Source: Gehongia tenuis
Lineage (GTDB): Bacteria; Bacillota; Clostridia; Christensenellales; NSJ-53
Length of the DNA: 64,000 nt
NCBI RefSeq assembly: GCF_014384795.1
Contig: NZ_JACRSR010000004.1
Location: forward strand, 114,276-178,275
Direction: 5' to 3'
The notes beneath the pieces were generated by a model. It saw only the letters and a list, made by a program, of their open reading frames with translations, did not search any database and was not told the origin of the DNA. A program made the position numbers and the translations under genes. Shown one piece after another: positions 17,901-25,977 of the stretch (positions are counted from its first letter, which is position 1; the number at the start of each line of letters is the position of its first letter).

Positions 17901-19421
17901 TTGCTGCCCATACGGGGCGATAAGAAATATGTCCCCAACGCGTCCGGCGGTATCCGCACGCGAAGTTCCGGTCTTTTCATGGGACCGGGCCGGGGACCCG
18001 AACTGCCCAAGGCCGAGGAGCCGAAGGTGGAGGAGCCCAAGAAAAAACGAAAAATCAAGCGTCCGTTTATCTATGTGCTGGTGTGCATTCTTGCACTCAC
18101 CCTAGGCTTTACGGGCTTTAAGCTGCTGTACGATCCCCACATGACCGCCTATCAGGTGCTGCTGGATGGGTTTGAGATCGGCGTGGTGGCCGACGCCTCT
18201 CAGCTGCCCGAGCTGTTTGGGACGCTGCAGGACGAGAAGGAGCAGGATATCGGCGTGCCCTTGGTCCGCGATCAGGAACTGACCATTGAGCCGGTGAAGG
18301 TCATGGCGGAAAACGTGGCGAGTGAGGACCAGATTGAGTCCAATCTGTCCCGCTACCTCACCGATACGGTGGAGGCGGAAGGCGTTTACGTGAACGGTCA
18401 GCTGGCCGTGGTAACCCAGACGGAAGAGGATGCTCAATGGGTGCTGGAACAGGCGCTGGAGCCCTACGAACAAATCAAGACGGAAAAGGATGTCAAGGAT
18501 ATCAAATTCCTGGAGAACGTGGAAACCAAGCCTGTGGAGGTCTCCTACGAACGTGTCCAGGCAAAGGAGGAGGCTTACACCACCCTCACCGTTGGCTCCA
18601 ATGAGCACCAGGAATACACTGTCAAAAAGGGCGACACCCTTTGGAGTATTGCGCAGAACAACGATATTCGCATCAGCGATATTCGAAAGGCCAACCCCGA
18701 AGTTTCCGCCACGGACGTGATTAACGTGGGACAGAAACTGGATCTGACGGTGACCCAGAACCTGGTCAATGTGCAGTATGTGGAAACCCTCACCCGGGAA
18801 GAGGAGCTCAAATATGAGACCGAGGTCCAGCAGGATGACACCATGTACAACACCCAAAAGAAGGTCATCCAGGAGGGCAAGATCGGAAAGCGCCAAGTGG
18901 TGACGGAAGTGACCAAGGTCAACGGCGTGGAAGTGAGCAACAAGGTGGTTCAGGAAACGGTGCTGGAGCCCGCGGTGAACGAGATCATCGCGAAAGGAAC
19001 CAAGGAGCCGCCCAAGGATACGCCTGCGTCCAGCGGCGGCGGCGGAACGTCCGCCTCTGGCTTTGGCTGGCCCACCTCCGGTCCGCTGACCAGCGGCTAC
19101 GGCACACGCTGGGGCCGGCTGCACGCCGGCATCGATATCGCGGTGGCCACCGGCACCCCCGTATACGCATCCAAGAGCGGTACGGTGATCGCCTCCGGCT
19201 GGTATTCGGGCTACGGCAAGCTGGTTAAAGTGGACCATGGCAACGGCCAGGTCACCTATTACGCTCACAACAGCAAGCTTTTGGTGAACACGGGAACCAA
19301 GGTGAGCAAGGGCCAGCTCCTGTGTCTGTCCGGCAACACGGGAAACAGTACAGGTCCCCACTGCCATTTCGAGATCCGTATCAATGGCTCGCCGGTAAAT
19401 CCCATGAAGTATCTGCCTTAA
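17901..19421 (+). CDS. M23 cell-wall endopeptidase with LysM and G5 domains
   Basis: The 506-residue protein has a basic cytoplasmic N-terminus of about 50 residues and one membrane anchor (about 54-75). An extracytoplasmic spacer follows, then a LysM domain (EYTVKKGDTLWSIAQNND onward, about 233-280), a G5-type domain (about 285-365) and a Gly/Ser linker. A C-terminal M23 peptidase carries zinc-site motifs HAGIDIA and GPHCHFEIR. It should cut peptidoglycan cross-bridges while anchored to membrane and wall. The TTG at 17901 follows AAAGGAGG by 7 bases. It has its own promoter and terminator. Confidence 0.92.
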   Translation: MLPIRGDKKYVPNASGGIRTRSSGLFMGPGRGPELPKAEEPKVEEPKKKRKIKRPFIYVLVCILALTLGFTGFKLLYDPHMTAYQVLLDGFEIGVVADASQLPELFGTLQDEKEQDIGVPLVRDQELTIEPVKVMAENVASEDQIESNLSRYLTDTVEAEGVYVNGQLAVVTQTEEDAQWVLEQALEPYEQIKTEKDVKDIKFLENVETKPVEVSYERVQAKEEAYTTLTVGSNEHQEYTVKKGDTLWSIAQNNDIRISDIRKANPEVSATDVINVGQKLDLTVTQNLVNVQYVETLTREEELKYETEVQQDDTMYNTQKKVIQEGKIGKRQVVTEVTKVNGVEVSNKVVQETVLEPAVNEIIAKGTKEPPKDTPASSGGGGTSASGFGWPTSGPLTSGYGTRWGRLHAGIDIAVATGTPVYASKSGTVIASGWYSGYGKLVKVDHGNGQVTYYAHNSKLLVNTGTKVSKGQLLCLSGNTGNSTGPHCHFEIRINGSPVNPMKYLP

Positions 19422-19426
19422 ATTTA

Positions 19427-19460
19427 AAAGCTCCAAAGCTGTGCCGCTTTGGAGCTTTTT
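19427..19460 (+). terminator. Terminator of the M23 gene
   Basis: An 11-bp stem AGCTCCAAAGC/GCTTTGGAGCT with a 6-base loop is flanked by AAAA and TTTTT. Confidence 0.9.
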
Positions 19461-19727
19461 GTATGGGTTCAACATCAAAAATGGCATAAAACGGTGCTTT
19501 GTCCAGGTGAAAGCGCTTGATTCGGCCAGTTGACGGTGTTAAAATGGAACCAGATTGAAAATGGGGGTGATGGGCGTGGACGATCCTGGCAGTCGAAGAA
19601 CAGAGAAGCGATCTCGCGCCGGTCACCCCACGGGTCTTGCTTTTGCCTGATCCATGGGCTTTTGTCCGTGCGCAAACCTCGGAATGCCTATGCTTTTTCG
19701 AGGATTTTGTGGAAGAAGGTGAAAGCG
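19461..19727 (+). other. Long corA leader with a foldable segment
   Basis: No credible gene lies in this stretch, although the corA frame stays open back to 19530. GGGGTGA (19564-19570) pairs with TCACCCC (19623-19629). Inside it GGCG (19573-19576) pairs with CGCC (19617-19620), and two GATC tetramers (19582, 19610) can close a third helix. The segment does not show the conserved M-box magnesium riboswitch sequence that I would recognise. A promoter is not clear; TTGACG occurs near 19529 without a good -10. Confidence 0.35.
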
Positions 19728-20663
19728 ATGGTTCGGATCACGAAAACGGTGGACAGGAAACTGGTGGACGTGGAGGAGTTTGAGCCGGGTATCTGGGCTC
19801 ATTTGACGGCGCCCACGGCTCGGGAGCTGGAGGAAGTCAGCTCGCTGCTCAACTTGGATATGGACCTGGTCAAGGCCGCGCTGGACGAAGAGGAACGGGC
19901 CCGCGTGGAGGTGGACGGCGATCACACACTGATCATCGTGGATATTCCCATTGTGGAAAAGGGCAGCAAAACCAGCATGTACACCACGCTGCCCCTTGGC
20001 ATCGTGCTGACGGAGGACTGCATCTGCACCGTGTGTCTGAAGGAGACGCCCCTTATCAATGATTTTTTCAGCGGCCGGGTGCGCAACTTTTACACCACCA
20101 AGCGTACGCGGTTCATTTTGCAGCTGCTCTACAACAACGCCACCAAATTCTTGGCGTACCTTCGACAAATTGATAAGGCGTCCACCCGAGTGGAGGAAGA
20201 GCTCCATAAATCCATGAAGAACAAGGAACTCATCGAGATGCTGCGCTTGGAAAAGAGCTTGGTGTTCTTTTCCACGTCTCTTAAGGGCAATGAACTGGTT
20301 CTGGAGAAACTGTTTCGTATGGATTATATCGAAAAGTATCCCGAGGACACCGATCTGCTGGAGGATGCCATCATTGAAAATAAACAGGCCATTGAGATGT
20401 GTACCATCTACCGGGACATTCTCTCCGGTACGATGGATGCTTTTGCGTCGGTGATTTCCAACAACCTCAATATCGTGATGAAGTTTCTGGCGGCGGTGAC
20501 CATTCTTTTGGCGCTTCCCACGGTGGTCAGCGGACTTTGGGGCATGAATTTTGATGTGATACCGCTCTCGAACAATCCCATGGGTTTTTGGATGGTTACC
20601 GGCGGCGTGGCTGTGATCGTGGGCGTGGTAGCCCTCATCATGGTCAAAAAGAATATGTTTTAG
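19728..20663 (+). CDS. corA: CorA-family magnesium/divalent-cation channel
   Basis: The 311-residue protein has the CorA layout: a large acidic cytoplasmic N-domain, a long stalk helix and two C-terminal membrane segments (about 245-268 and 280-303). The signature GMN motif sits between them in GLWGMNFD. The family forms pentameric Mg2+ (also Co2+ or Ni2+) channels. The ATG at 19728 has AAGGTGA upstream at usual spacing; the frame is open further upstream without a convincing ribosome site or domain similarity. An unusual 267-base leader precedes it. Confidence 0.92.
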   Translation: MVRITKTVDRKLVDVEEFEPGIWAHLTAPTARELEEVSSLLNLDMDLVKAALDEEERARVEVDGDHTLIIVDIPIVEKGSKTSMYTTLPLGIVLTEDCICTVCLKETPLINDFFSGRVRNFYTTKRTRFILQLLYNNATKFLAYLRQIDKASTRVEEELHKSMKNKELIEMLRLEKSLVFFSTSLKGNELVLEKLFRMDYIEKYPEDTDLLEDAIIENKQAIEMCTIYRDILSGTMDAFASVISNNLNIVMKFLAAVTILLALPTVVSGLWGMNFDVIPLSNNPMGFWMVTGGVAVIVGVVALIMVKKNMF

Positions 20664-20684
20664 TCATCAAAGGAGATGAGGGCC

Positions 20685-20891
20685 ATGGCACTGCTGAGAT
20701 TTCAGTGTGAGGATTGCGGCAAGAAGTTTGAGGAATTGGTGATGGGCAGCAAGACCGTGAAATGCCCGGACTGCCAGAGCGCCCGGGTGAAACGGGCCTA
20801 TGAGGGCAAGTGCTACTTCGGTTCCTCCGGCGCCGCCGGAACGGGCGGCTGCAGCGGTTCCTGTGCGACCTGCGCCGGCTGTCACCACTAG
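20685..20891 (+). CDS. FmdB-type zinc-ribbon protein
   Basis: This 68-residue protein begins with an FmdB-like zinc ribbon: FQCEDCGKKFEEL, then VKCPDCQS, with two CxxC knuckles. The glycine- and cysteine-rich tail (GGCSGSCATCAGCHH) adds several more possible metal ligands. FmdB-like proteins are putative regulators of unknown target. The ATG at 20685 has AAAGGAG 9 bases upstream; the ATG at 20676 directly abuts that site. It follows corA by 21 bases and may be co-transcribed. Confidence 0.82.
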   Translation: MALLRFQCEDCGKKFEELVMGSKTVKCPDCQSARVKRAYEGKCYFGSSGAAGTGGCSGSCATCAGCHH

Positions 20892-20962
20892 GGCTAGGCA
20901 AACGGGCGCAAGTGTGCTATAATCGAAAAGATTGTACAAAAGTTTTCCACAAGGATTAACCG

Positions 20963-20998
20963 CGGGAGGTGATCCCGGCTTAGGCCGGGCTTAGTTTG
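20963..20998 (+). promoter_or_regulatory. murA ribosome site separated from its TTG start by a hairpin
   Basis: A very strong ribosome site (GGGAGGTGATC, core 20965-20969) lies 26 bases before the TTG start, normally too far. Between them CCCGGC (20974-20979) and GCCGGG (20984-20989) with loop TTAG form a perfect hairpin. Folding removes 16 bases, leaving an effective spacing of 10. An in-frame TAG within the hairpin excludes an earlier start. Confidence 0.7.
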
Positions 20999-22252
20999 GA
21001 AAAGATCTTAATTCGCGGGGGGATTCCCCTGAAGGGTAAGGTGCGGGTCAGCGGCGCCAAGAATGCGGCGGTGGCCATCATGCCCGCCGCCATCCTGAGC
21101 GGCGGCGTATGCACCATCGATAATCTGCCCTATATCAATGATACCATCATCATTGCCGACATCTTGAAGAGCATGGGCGCGGATGTGGAGTTTGGCAAGG
21201 ACGGCCGTGCGGTGATTGACGCCGCGGGTATCCATGACTATTCCCCAAATCCTGAGCATGTGCAGAAGATGCGGGCGTCCTACTACCTTTTGGGCGCGCT
21301 GCTGGGCCGGTTCGGCCGGGCGGAAGTGGCGCTTCCCGGCGGATGCAACATCGGCGCACGGCCCATCGACCAGCACCTTAAAGGGCTCACCGCTCTTGGG
21401 GCCAAGATTGAAGTGGAACACGGCATGCTCATCGGCCGGGCCGATAAACTGGTGGGCACGGAAGTCTATTTGGATGTGGTGAGCGTGGGCGCCACCATCA
21501 ACATCATGCTGGCGGCGGTGTACGCCGAAGGCGTGACAACCATTGTCAATGCGGCCAAGGAGCCCCACGTGGTGGATTTGGCCAGTTTTCTCAACAATAT
21601 GGGCGCCAAGATCAAGGGCGCGGGCACCGATACCATCCGGGTGACCGGCGTGCCGAGGCTTAAGGGATGCAGTTATAGCATCATTCCGGACCAGATCGAG
21701 GCAGGGACCTGGATGATTGCGGCGGCGGCTACCGGCGGGGACGTGGTGGTGGAAAACATCATTCCCGTGCATATGGAGGCTGTGGTGGCAAAACTCCTCG
21801 AGATGGGCGTCAAGGTGGATGAAGGGGAGGATTCCCTGCGGGTGTACTGCGTGGGCCGTCCCCGGGCCATCAACATCAAGACGCTGCCCTATCCCGGATT
21901 TCCCACGGACCTGCAGCAGCCCATGACGGTGCTGCTCTCCACGGCAGCCGGTGTGTCGGTGATCACAGAGAACATCTTTGAATCCCGCTATAAACACATC
22001 AATGAGATCCGGCGCATGGGCGCCAGCATCAAGGTGGAGGACCGGGTTGCCATCGTGGAAGGCGTGGATCAGCTCACGGCGGCGCCGGTGACGGCGACGG
22101 ATCTTCGGGCCGGTGCGGCGTTGGTGGTGGCGGGCCTCATGGCCAAGGGCGTTACGGAGATTGGCAACGTCAAATACATTGATCGGGGCTATGAGGATAT
22201 GGTGGGCAAGCTCATCGGGCTCGGCGCCGACGTGAAGCGGGTCAAGGGATGA
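20996..22252 (+). CDS. murA: UDP-N-acetylglucosamine 1-carboxyvinyltransferase
   Basis: The 418-residue enzyme transfers enolpyruvate from PEP to UDP-GlcNAc, the first committed step of peptidoglycan synthesis. The N-terminal KVRVSGAKNAAV substrate site, the catalytic-loop cysteine in LPGGCNIGARPIDQHL (the fosfomycin target) and the C-terminal DLRAGAALVVAGLMA segment are intact. The start is a TTG at 20996; an upstream in-frame stop (TAG) leaves no other candidate. A -10 (TATAAT, 20918-20923) lies upstream. It heads a tight run through apbE, NusG-II and Gx. Confidence 0.95.
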   Translation: MEKILIRGGIPLKGKVRVSGAKNAAVAIMPAAILSGGVCTIDNLPYINDTIIIADILKSMGADVEFGKDGRAVIDAAGIHDYSPNPEHVQKMRASYYLLGALLGRFGRAEVALPGGCNIGARPIDQHLKGLTALGAKIEVEHGMLIGRADKLVGTEVYLDVVSVGATINIMLAAVYAEGVTTIVNAAKEPHVVDLASFLNNMGAKIKGAGTDTIRVTGVPRLKGCSYSIIPDQIEAGTWMIAAAATGGDVVVENIIPVHMEAVVAKLLEMGVKVDEGEDSLRVYCVGRPRAINIKTLPYPGFPTDLQQPMTVLLSTAAGVSVITENIFESRYKHINEIRRMGASIKVEDRVAIVEGVDQLTAAPVTATDLRAGAALVVAGLMAKGVTEIGNVKYIDRGYEDMVGKLIGLGADVKRVKG

Positions 22253-22257
22253 AACGC

Positions 22258-23238
22258 ATGAGAAATGACAAAAGGATGGTTAGCCATCCTTTTTGTGTTT
22301 TTATGGCGCTGGGGCTGTTGCTGCTGAGCGGATGCGCCAAGGACGCGGCGGTTCAAAGGGACGCTTTTGCCATGGATACCTTTGTGACGGTGACCGCCTA
22401 TGGCGTTGGCGGGGAGGACGTGGAGGGTGCGCTGGAGCTGCTGGAGGAACTGGATCGCCTATGGGATGTCCATAGCAAAGAGAGCGAGGTTTCCGCCGTC
22501 AACCGACATCAGCCGGTGCAGATTTCCCAGCGCACGGAAGAGCTGCTCCAAAAGGCGCTGGAGGTGGGAGAGGCTTCCGGCGGCTTCAATGTGAGGGTCC
22601 GCCCTCTGGTGCGGGCGTGGGGCGAATTCAAAACGGGTTCGGCTGTTCCCGGCGAAAGGGAAATTGAGGAAGCCAGAGCCTATCTGTCGGCCGAGTTCAA
22701 GGTGGCCGGGGGAAGGGCGTTTTTGGCGGAGGGTGAAATCGATCTTGGCGGCATCGCCAAGGGCGCGGCGGTCAGCGAGATGCTGGAGGACCTCCGCGGC
22801 CGGGGCGCCAAGGCCGCGGTGGTGGACCTTGGCGGCAACGTGGGCGTGATGGGTGAGAAAAAGGACGGCTTCCGCATTGGCCTGCAGGATCCCCTGGGGG
22901 AAACGGGGGAGATTCTCGGCGTATTGCGGCTGACCGACGGCGAGGTTGTGGCCACTTCCGGAGGTTATCAACGCTATTTTGAGGCGGATGGGGTGCGGTA
23001 TCATCACGTGCTGGATCCCAATACGGGCTATCCGGCAAAGAGCGGTCTGGCTTCGGTGAGCGTGGTCGCGGCGGACGGCGCTCTGGCCGACGGGCTGTCC
23101 ACGGCCTGTTTTGTGGAAGGACTGGAGGCCGGCAAAAGCCTGCTGGAGCACTTTGGCGCGGAAGGTGTTTTTGTGATGGATGACGGGACCGTCGAGTTGA
23201 CCGCCGGTTTGACGGATCGATTTGAGGAAGCGCCATGA
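22258..23238 (+). CDS. apbE: FAD:protein FMN transferase lipoprotein
   Basis: The 326-residue protein has a lipoprotein signal with lipobox LLLSGC and then the ApbE domain: AMDTFVTVTAYG, DLGGIAKG, DLGGNV, ATSGGYQRYF and HHVLDPNTGYP. ApbE moves FMN from FAD onto threonines of extracytoplasmic redox proteins, including RnfG/RnfD and FMN-binding-domain proteins. ATG 22258 has AAGGG 9 bases upstream; ATG 22249, overlapping the murA stop, is an alternative. Its stop overlaps the start of the NusG-II gene. Its flavinylation target is not encoded in this window. Confidence 0.9.
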   Translation: MRNDKRMVSHPFCVFMALGLLLLSGCAKDAAVQRDAFAMDTFVTVTAYGVGGEDVEGALELLEELDRLWDVHSKESEVSAVNRHQPVQISQRTEELLQKALEVGEASGGFNVRVRPLVRAWGEFKTGSAVPGEREIEEARAYLSAEFKVAGGRAFLAEGEIDLGGIAKGAAVSEMLEDLRGRGAKAAVVDLGGNVGVMGEKKDGFRIGLQDPLGETGEILGVLRLTDGEVVATSGGYQRYFEADGVRYHHVLDPNTGYPAKSGLASVSVVAADGALADGLSTACFVEGLEAGKSLLEHFGAEGVFVMDDGTVELTAGLTDRFEEAP

Positions 23239-23603
23239 AAAAAAAGGGGGATCTTTGGCTCATTGGCGGACTGGTGCTGCTCATAGGGATCGCCTTCATT
23301 TTTTGGGCCCTGAGCCGAGGCGGAGAGGGCACGATGCTGGTAGTTTTGCAGGATGGCCGGGAAATCTGCCGAATGGATCTGGCACGGGTGGAGACGCCCT
23401 ATCAAATGACACTTTTGGAGGAACCCGAAAAATTGGTTCTTGAAATTGAGCGGGGCCGGGCCCGGGTGGTGGAAGCGGCTTGCCCGGATAAGCTGTGTGA
23501 AAGAACGGGCTGGCTGGAAAAACCTATGGATCAGGCGGTGTGTCTGCCCCAGCGGGTGATTGTGCGCATCGAAGGCGGCCGGCTGGATGGGGTGGCGCAA
23601 TGA
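23235..23603 (+). CDS. NusG domain II-like membrane protein
   Basis: The 122-residue protein has one N-terminal membrane segment (about 8-26) and an extracytoplasmic beta domain of the NusG-II type. Two cysteines in AACPDKLCERTGWL are typical of this Clostridia family. Genes of this type recur next to apbE and Gx and are presumed to serve flavin-linked redox complexes; their function is unproven. The ATG overlaps the apbE stop, and its own stop overlaps the next start. Confidence 0.85.
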   Translation: MKKKGDLWLIGGLVLLIGIAFIFWALSRGGEGTMLVVLQDGREICRMDLARVETPYQMTLLEEPEKLVLEIERGRARVVEAACPDKLCERTGWLEKPMDQAVCLPQRVIVRIEGGRLDGVAQ

Positions 23604-24103
23604 CGACGCGGGACTGGATCCGAATGGCCCTGTATCTGGCGGTGGCCCTGGTGCTTTCCTATGTGGAGAGTCTGTTCCCGCTGCCGTTGGGCGTGCCGGG
23701 AATCAAGCTGGGCCTGGCCAACATCGTGACCGTGGTGGCGCTGGTGACCCTGGGATGGAAAAAGACCTTTTGGATCACCCTGCTGCGCTGCCTGTTGACG
23801 GCGATATTCGGAGTCTTTTCCACCCTTTTGTTCAGTTTGGCCGGAGGCCTTTTGAGCCTCGCAGTCATGGCGCTATTGCTGGGCACGGGCAGGTTTTCCC
23901 TGACGGCAGTCAGTGCTGCCGGCGGAGTTTGCCACAATGCGGGCCAGATCGCGGTGGCCGCCCTGGTCATGGGCCCGGGAATTCTGGCCTATCTGCCCTG
24001 GCTGATGGCGGCGGGCCTCATTTCCGGGATTGCGGTGGGCCTCGCGGCGGGCCTGGTGGCAAGAAGGCTCAAGAGCCAATCGGCAAAGGGGGTGGGGGAA
24101 TGA
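23600..24103 (+). CDS. Gx transporter family protein
   Basis: The 167-residue hydrophobic protein has about five membrane segments and the opening ALYLAVALVLSYVESLFP with GIKLGLANIVT. This is typical of the Gx / heptaprenyl-diphosphate-synthase-component-I-like family. It resembles ECF-type S components and is often found with apbE and NusG-II. A role in flavin or quinone-related transport is inferred from context. The ATG overlaps the previous stop, and its stop overlaps the CPBP start. Confidence 0.85.
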   Translation: MTTRDWIRMALYLAVALVLSYVESLFPLPLGVPGIKLGLANIVTVVALVTLGWKKTFWITLLRCLLTAIFGVFSTLLFSLAGGLLSLAVMALLLGTGRFSLTAVSAAGGVCHNAGQIAVAALVMGPGILAYLPWLMAAGLISGIAVGLAAGLVARRLKSQSAKGVGE

Positions 24104-25011
24104 AACGGCTGCCGCTGTGGGCCTCCAACACGCTGTTTTTGCTGCTGCTGGCTTCGCTCATCACCATCTCTGCTGTCTCCCAGACGACATCAGCCCTGGG
24201 CTTTTATGGCCGAAACGTCCTGGTGGAAGGCGCGGTACTGGGGCTGGCCCTTCTGTTTCTTTGCCTATTCAAGGTGCCGGTGAACAGTGTGGGTTTCGTG
24301 CGGGTCCGCCCCTCCCTCATTTTAACGGCCGCGGGGCTCGCACTTTCCGGCTATGGGCTGGCTTCCGGCGTCAATGTGCTATGGAATCTGTTTATGCGCA
24401 GCCTTGGGGCCCATTTTCCCCAAAGCGGGGGACTGCCCCTTCAGGGGCCTCTGGAAATTGTGCTGACGGTGGTATGCGTGGCTCTCATACCCGCCTTCTG
24501 CGAGGAATTTTTCTTTCGGGGCGTTTTTATGAGGAGCTGTGAGCCCCTCGGCAAATGGCATGCCATTCTCCTGAGCGGCGCTCTGTTTGGGCTTTTGCAC
24601 ATGCAGGCGCAAAACCTCATCGCCCATATGGCGCTGGGTGTGGTGATCAGCTATCTGGTTCATCGCTCCGGCAGCCTTTTTGTGGGCATGACCTACCATG
24701 GGGTGAACAATCTTATCGCCGTCGGTTTGTCGGCGGCGGCCCGGAGCGGGACGGGCCCGCTGCAGCTGGGGACGCCCGCGCCTGTTTTTGGCACGGTTCT
24801 TGCGGCTCTTATTGTTCTTGGGCTGTCCGGTCTTTTCTTTGCTGGGTTCATGGCGGTGTTCCGCATGCTCACCGGGAACAGGGACAGCGCTCCCGCAGCG
24901 ATAAAGGGCGGAAGGCTTGTCCTATCCAGCATACCGCTGTTTTTGGCGCTGATGATCATCGGATCTGTATTGACATTGGGGTTCTTTAAAGCATTTGGGG
25001 TGCTGGGATGA
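24100..25011 (+). CDS. CPBP-family intramembrane metalloprotease
   Basis: The 303-residue protein is strongly hydrophobic with about eight membrane segments. It has the three CPBP/Abi motifs: AFCEEFFFRG (EExxxR), FGLLHMQAQN and YHGVNN. These residues form the proposed metal site of the Rce1-like glutamyl protease fold. Roles in other bacteria range from prenyl-protein processing to peptide maturation; no substrate peptide is evident here. The start overlaps the Gx stop, and the stop overlaps the rlmH start. Confidence 0.88.
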   Translation: MKRLPLWASNTLFLLLLASLITISAVSQTTSALGFYGRNVLVEGAVLGLALLFLCLFKVPVNSVGFVRVRPSLILTAAGLALSGYGLASGVNVLWNLFMRSLGAHFPQSGGLPLQGPLEIVLTVVCVALIPAFCEEFFFRGVFMRSCEPLGKWHAILLSGALFGLLHMQAQNLIAHMALGVVISYLVHRSGSLFVGMTYHGVNNLIAVGLSAAARSGTGPLQLGTPAPVFGTVLAALIVLGLSGLFFAGFMAVFRMLTGNRDSAPAAIKGGRLVLSSIPLFLALMIIGSVLTLGFFKAFGVLG

Positions 25012-25490
25012 TTGCAATTACAGTGCTTGCCGTGGGCAAGCTGAAGGAAAAATATCTGACGGAAGGCTGCAGGGACTACCTGAAGCGGCTTTCACGGTTT
25101 GCCCGGATTGAGCTGGTGGAACTGCCCGACCGGCCTGCGCCGCAAAGATATTCCGCAGCTCAGGTGAAGCAGGTGGTGGAGCAGGAGGGACGGGATATTC
25201 TTGCCCGGATTGAAGCCAGGGACGAGGTGGTGGCTCTTGCCATCGAAGGAAAAACGATGGATTCGGTGACTTTTTCCCGGATGCTGGAGACACGTATGGT
25301 GGAGGGGGCAAGCCGGATGGTCTTTGTGATCGGCGGCTCCAACGGCCTGTCGGGGGAGGTACTGGCCAGGGCGAATCTTCGAGTTTCCTTCTCGCCCATG
25401 ACCTTCAGCCATGGAATTTTTCGCATCGTACTGCTGGAACAGCTCTACCGGGCATTTAAGATTATGAACCACGAAACCTATCATAAATAA
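25008..25490 (+). CDS. rlmH: 23S rRNA (pseudouridine1915-N3)-methyltransferase
   Basis: The 160-residue SPOUT methyltransferase shows the family signature near full length: AITVLAVGKLKEKYL at the start, FVIGGSNGLSGEVLARA, then SFSPMTFSHGIFRIVLLEQLYRA. It methylates a pseudouridine of helix 69 in the 50S subunit using S-adenosylmethionine. It overlaps the CPBP gene by 4 bases and is followed 9 bases later by tadA. Confidence 0.95.
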   Translation: MIAITVLAVGKLKEKYLTEGCRDYLKRLSRFARIELVELPDRPAPQRYSAAQVKQVVEQEGRDILARIEARDEVVALAIEGKTMDSVTFSRMLETRMVEGASRMVFVIGGSNGLSGEVLARANLRVSFSPMTFSHGIFRIVLLEQLYRAFKIMNHETYHK

Positions 25491-25499
25491 GGAGGGGCC

Positions 25500-25961
25500 A
25501 TGGAGGAAAAGTACATGGAGCTGGCACTGGCATGGGCGAGAAAGGCCGCTGATCTGGATGAGGTGCCGGTGGGCGCCGTGGTGGTCCGGGACGGCCAGGT
25601 GGTGGGCGAGGCGCACAACCGCCGGGAGCTGGACGGGGACCCTACAGCGCATGCCGAAATTCTGGCCCTTCGTCAGGCGGCGAAAACGCTGGGCGGGTGG
25701 AGGCTCATGGATTGTGACGTTTATGTGACGCTGGAGCCCTGTCCCATGTGCGCCGGGGCTATGATTAACAGCCGTGTGCGGCATATCTATTATGGCGCTG
25801 CAGATCCCAAGGCGGGATGCTGCGGAACGCTGATGAGTCTGACGGAGGACGAACGGTTCAATCACCGGGCGCCGGTGGTCGGCGGGGTGCTGGAGGAGGC
25901 CTGCGCTAAGGTGCTGAAGGATTTCTTTCGAAAAAAGAGAGAAAAAAAGGACCGGTCTTAA
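25500..25961 (+). CDS. tadA: tRNA-specific adenosine(34) deaminase
   Basis: The 153-residue cytidine-deaminase-fold enzyme converts wobble adenosine of tRNA-Arg(ACG) to inosine. Zinc and catalytic motifs are intact: HAEILAL (His and Glu) and EPCPMCAGAM (two Cys). AAGGAGG lies just before the ATG. The gene ends inside a palindromic terminator, so it closes the murA-tadA run. Confidence 0.94.
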   Translation: MEEKYMELALAWARKAADLDEVPVGAVVVRDGQVVGEAHNRRELDGDPTAHAEILALRQAAKTLGGWRLMDCDVYVTLEPCPMCAGAMINSRVRHIYYGAADPKAGCCGTLMSLTEDERFNHRAPVVGGVLEEACAKVLKDFFRKKREKKDRS

Positions 25962-25977
25962 GACCGGTCCTTTCTTA
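25942..25977. terminator. Bidirectional palindromic terminator between tadA and the SH3 lipoprotein
   Basis: A perfect 24-base palindrome (25948-25971) built on GGACCGGTC/GACCGGTCC is flanked by seven A on the left and TTTCTT on the right. It overlaps the tadA stop. Confidence 0.82.

Noticed and set aside
19461..19727. An M-box magnesium riboswitch upstream of corA
   Set aside because: Although the leader can fold, the conserved M-box sequence blocks I know are not present.
23560..24099. An upstream extension of the CPBP protease frame
   Set aside because: It overlaps the Gx gene fully, is not hydrophobic like the protease, and a good ATG with GGGGGA upstream exists at 24100.
25948..25971. 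The 24-base perfect palindrome as an operator or recombination site
   Set aside because: Its position between convergent genes, with A and T tracts on the two sides, is fully explained by a bidirectional terminator.
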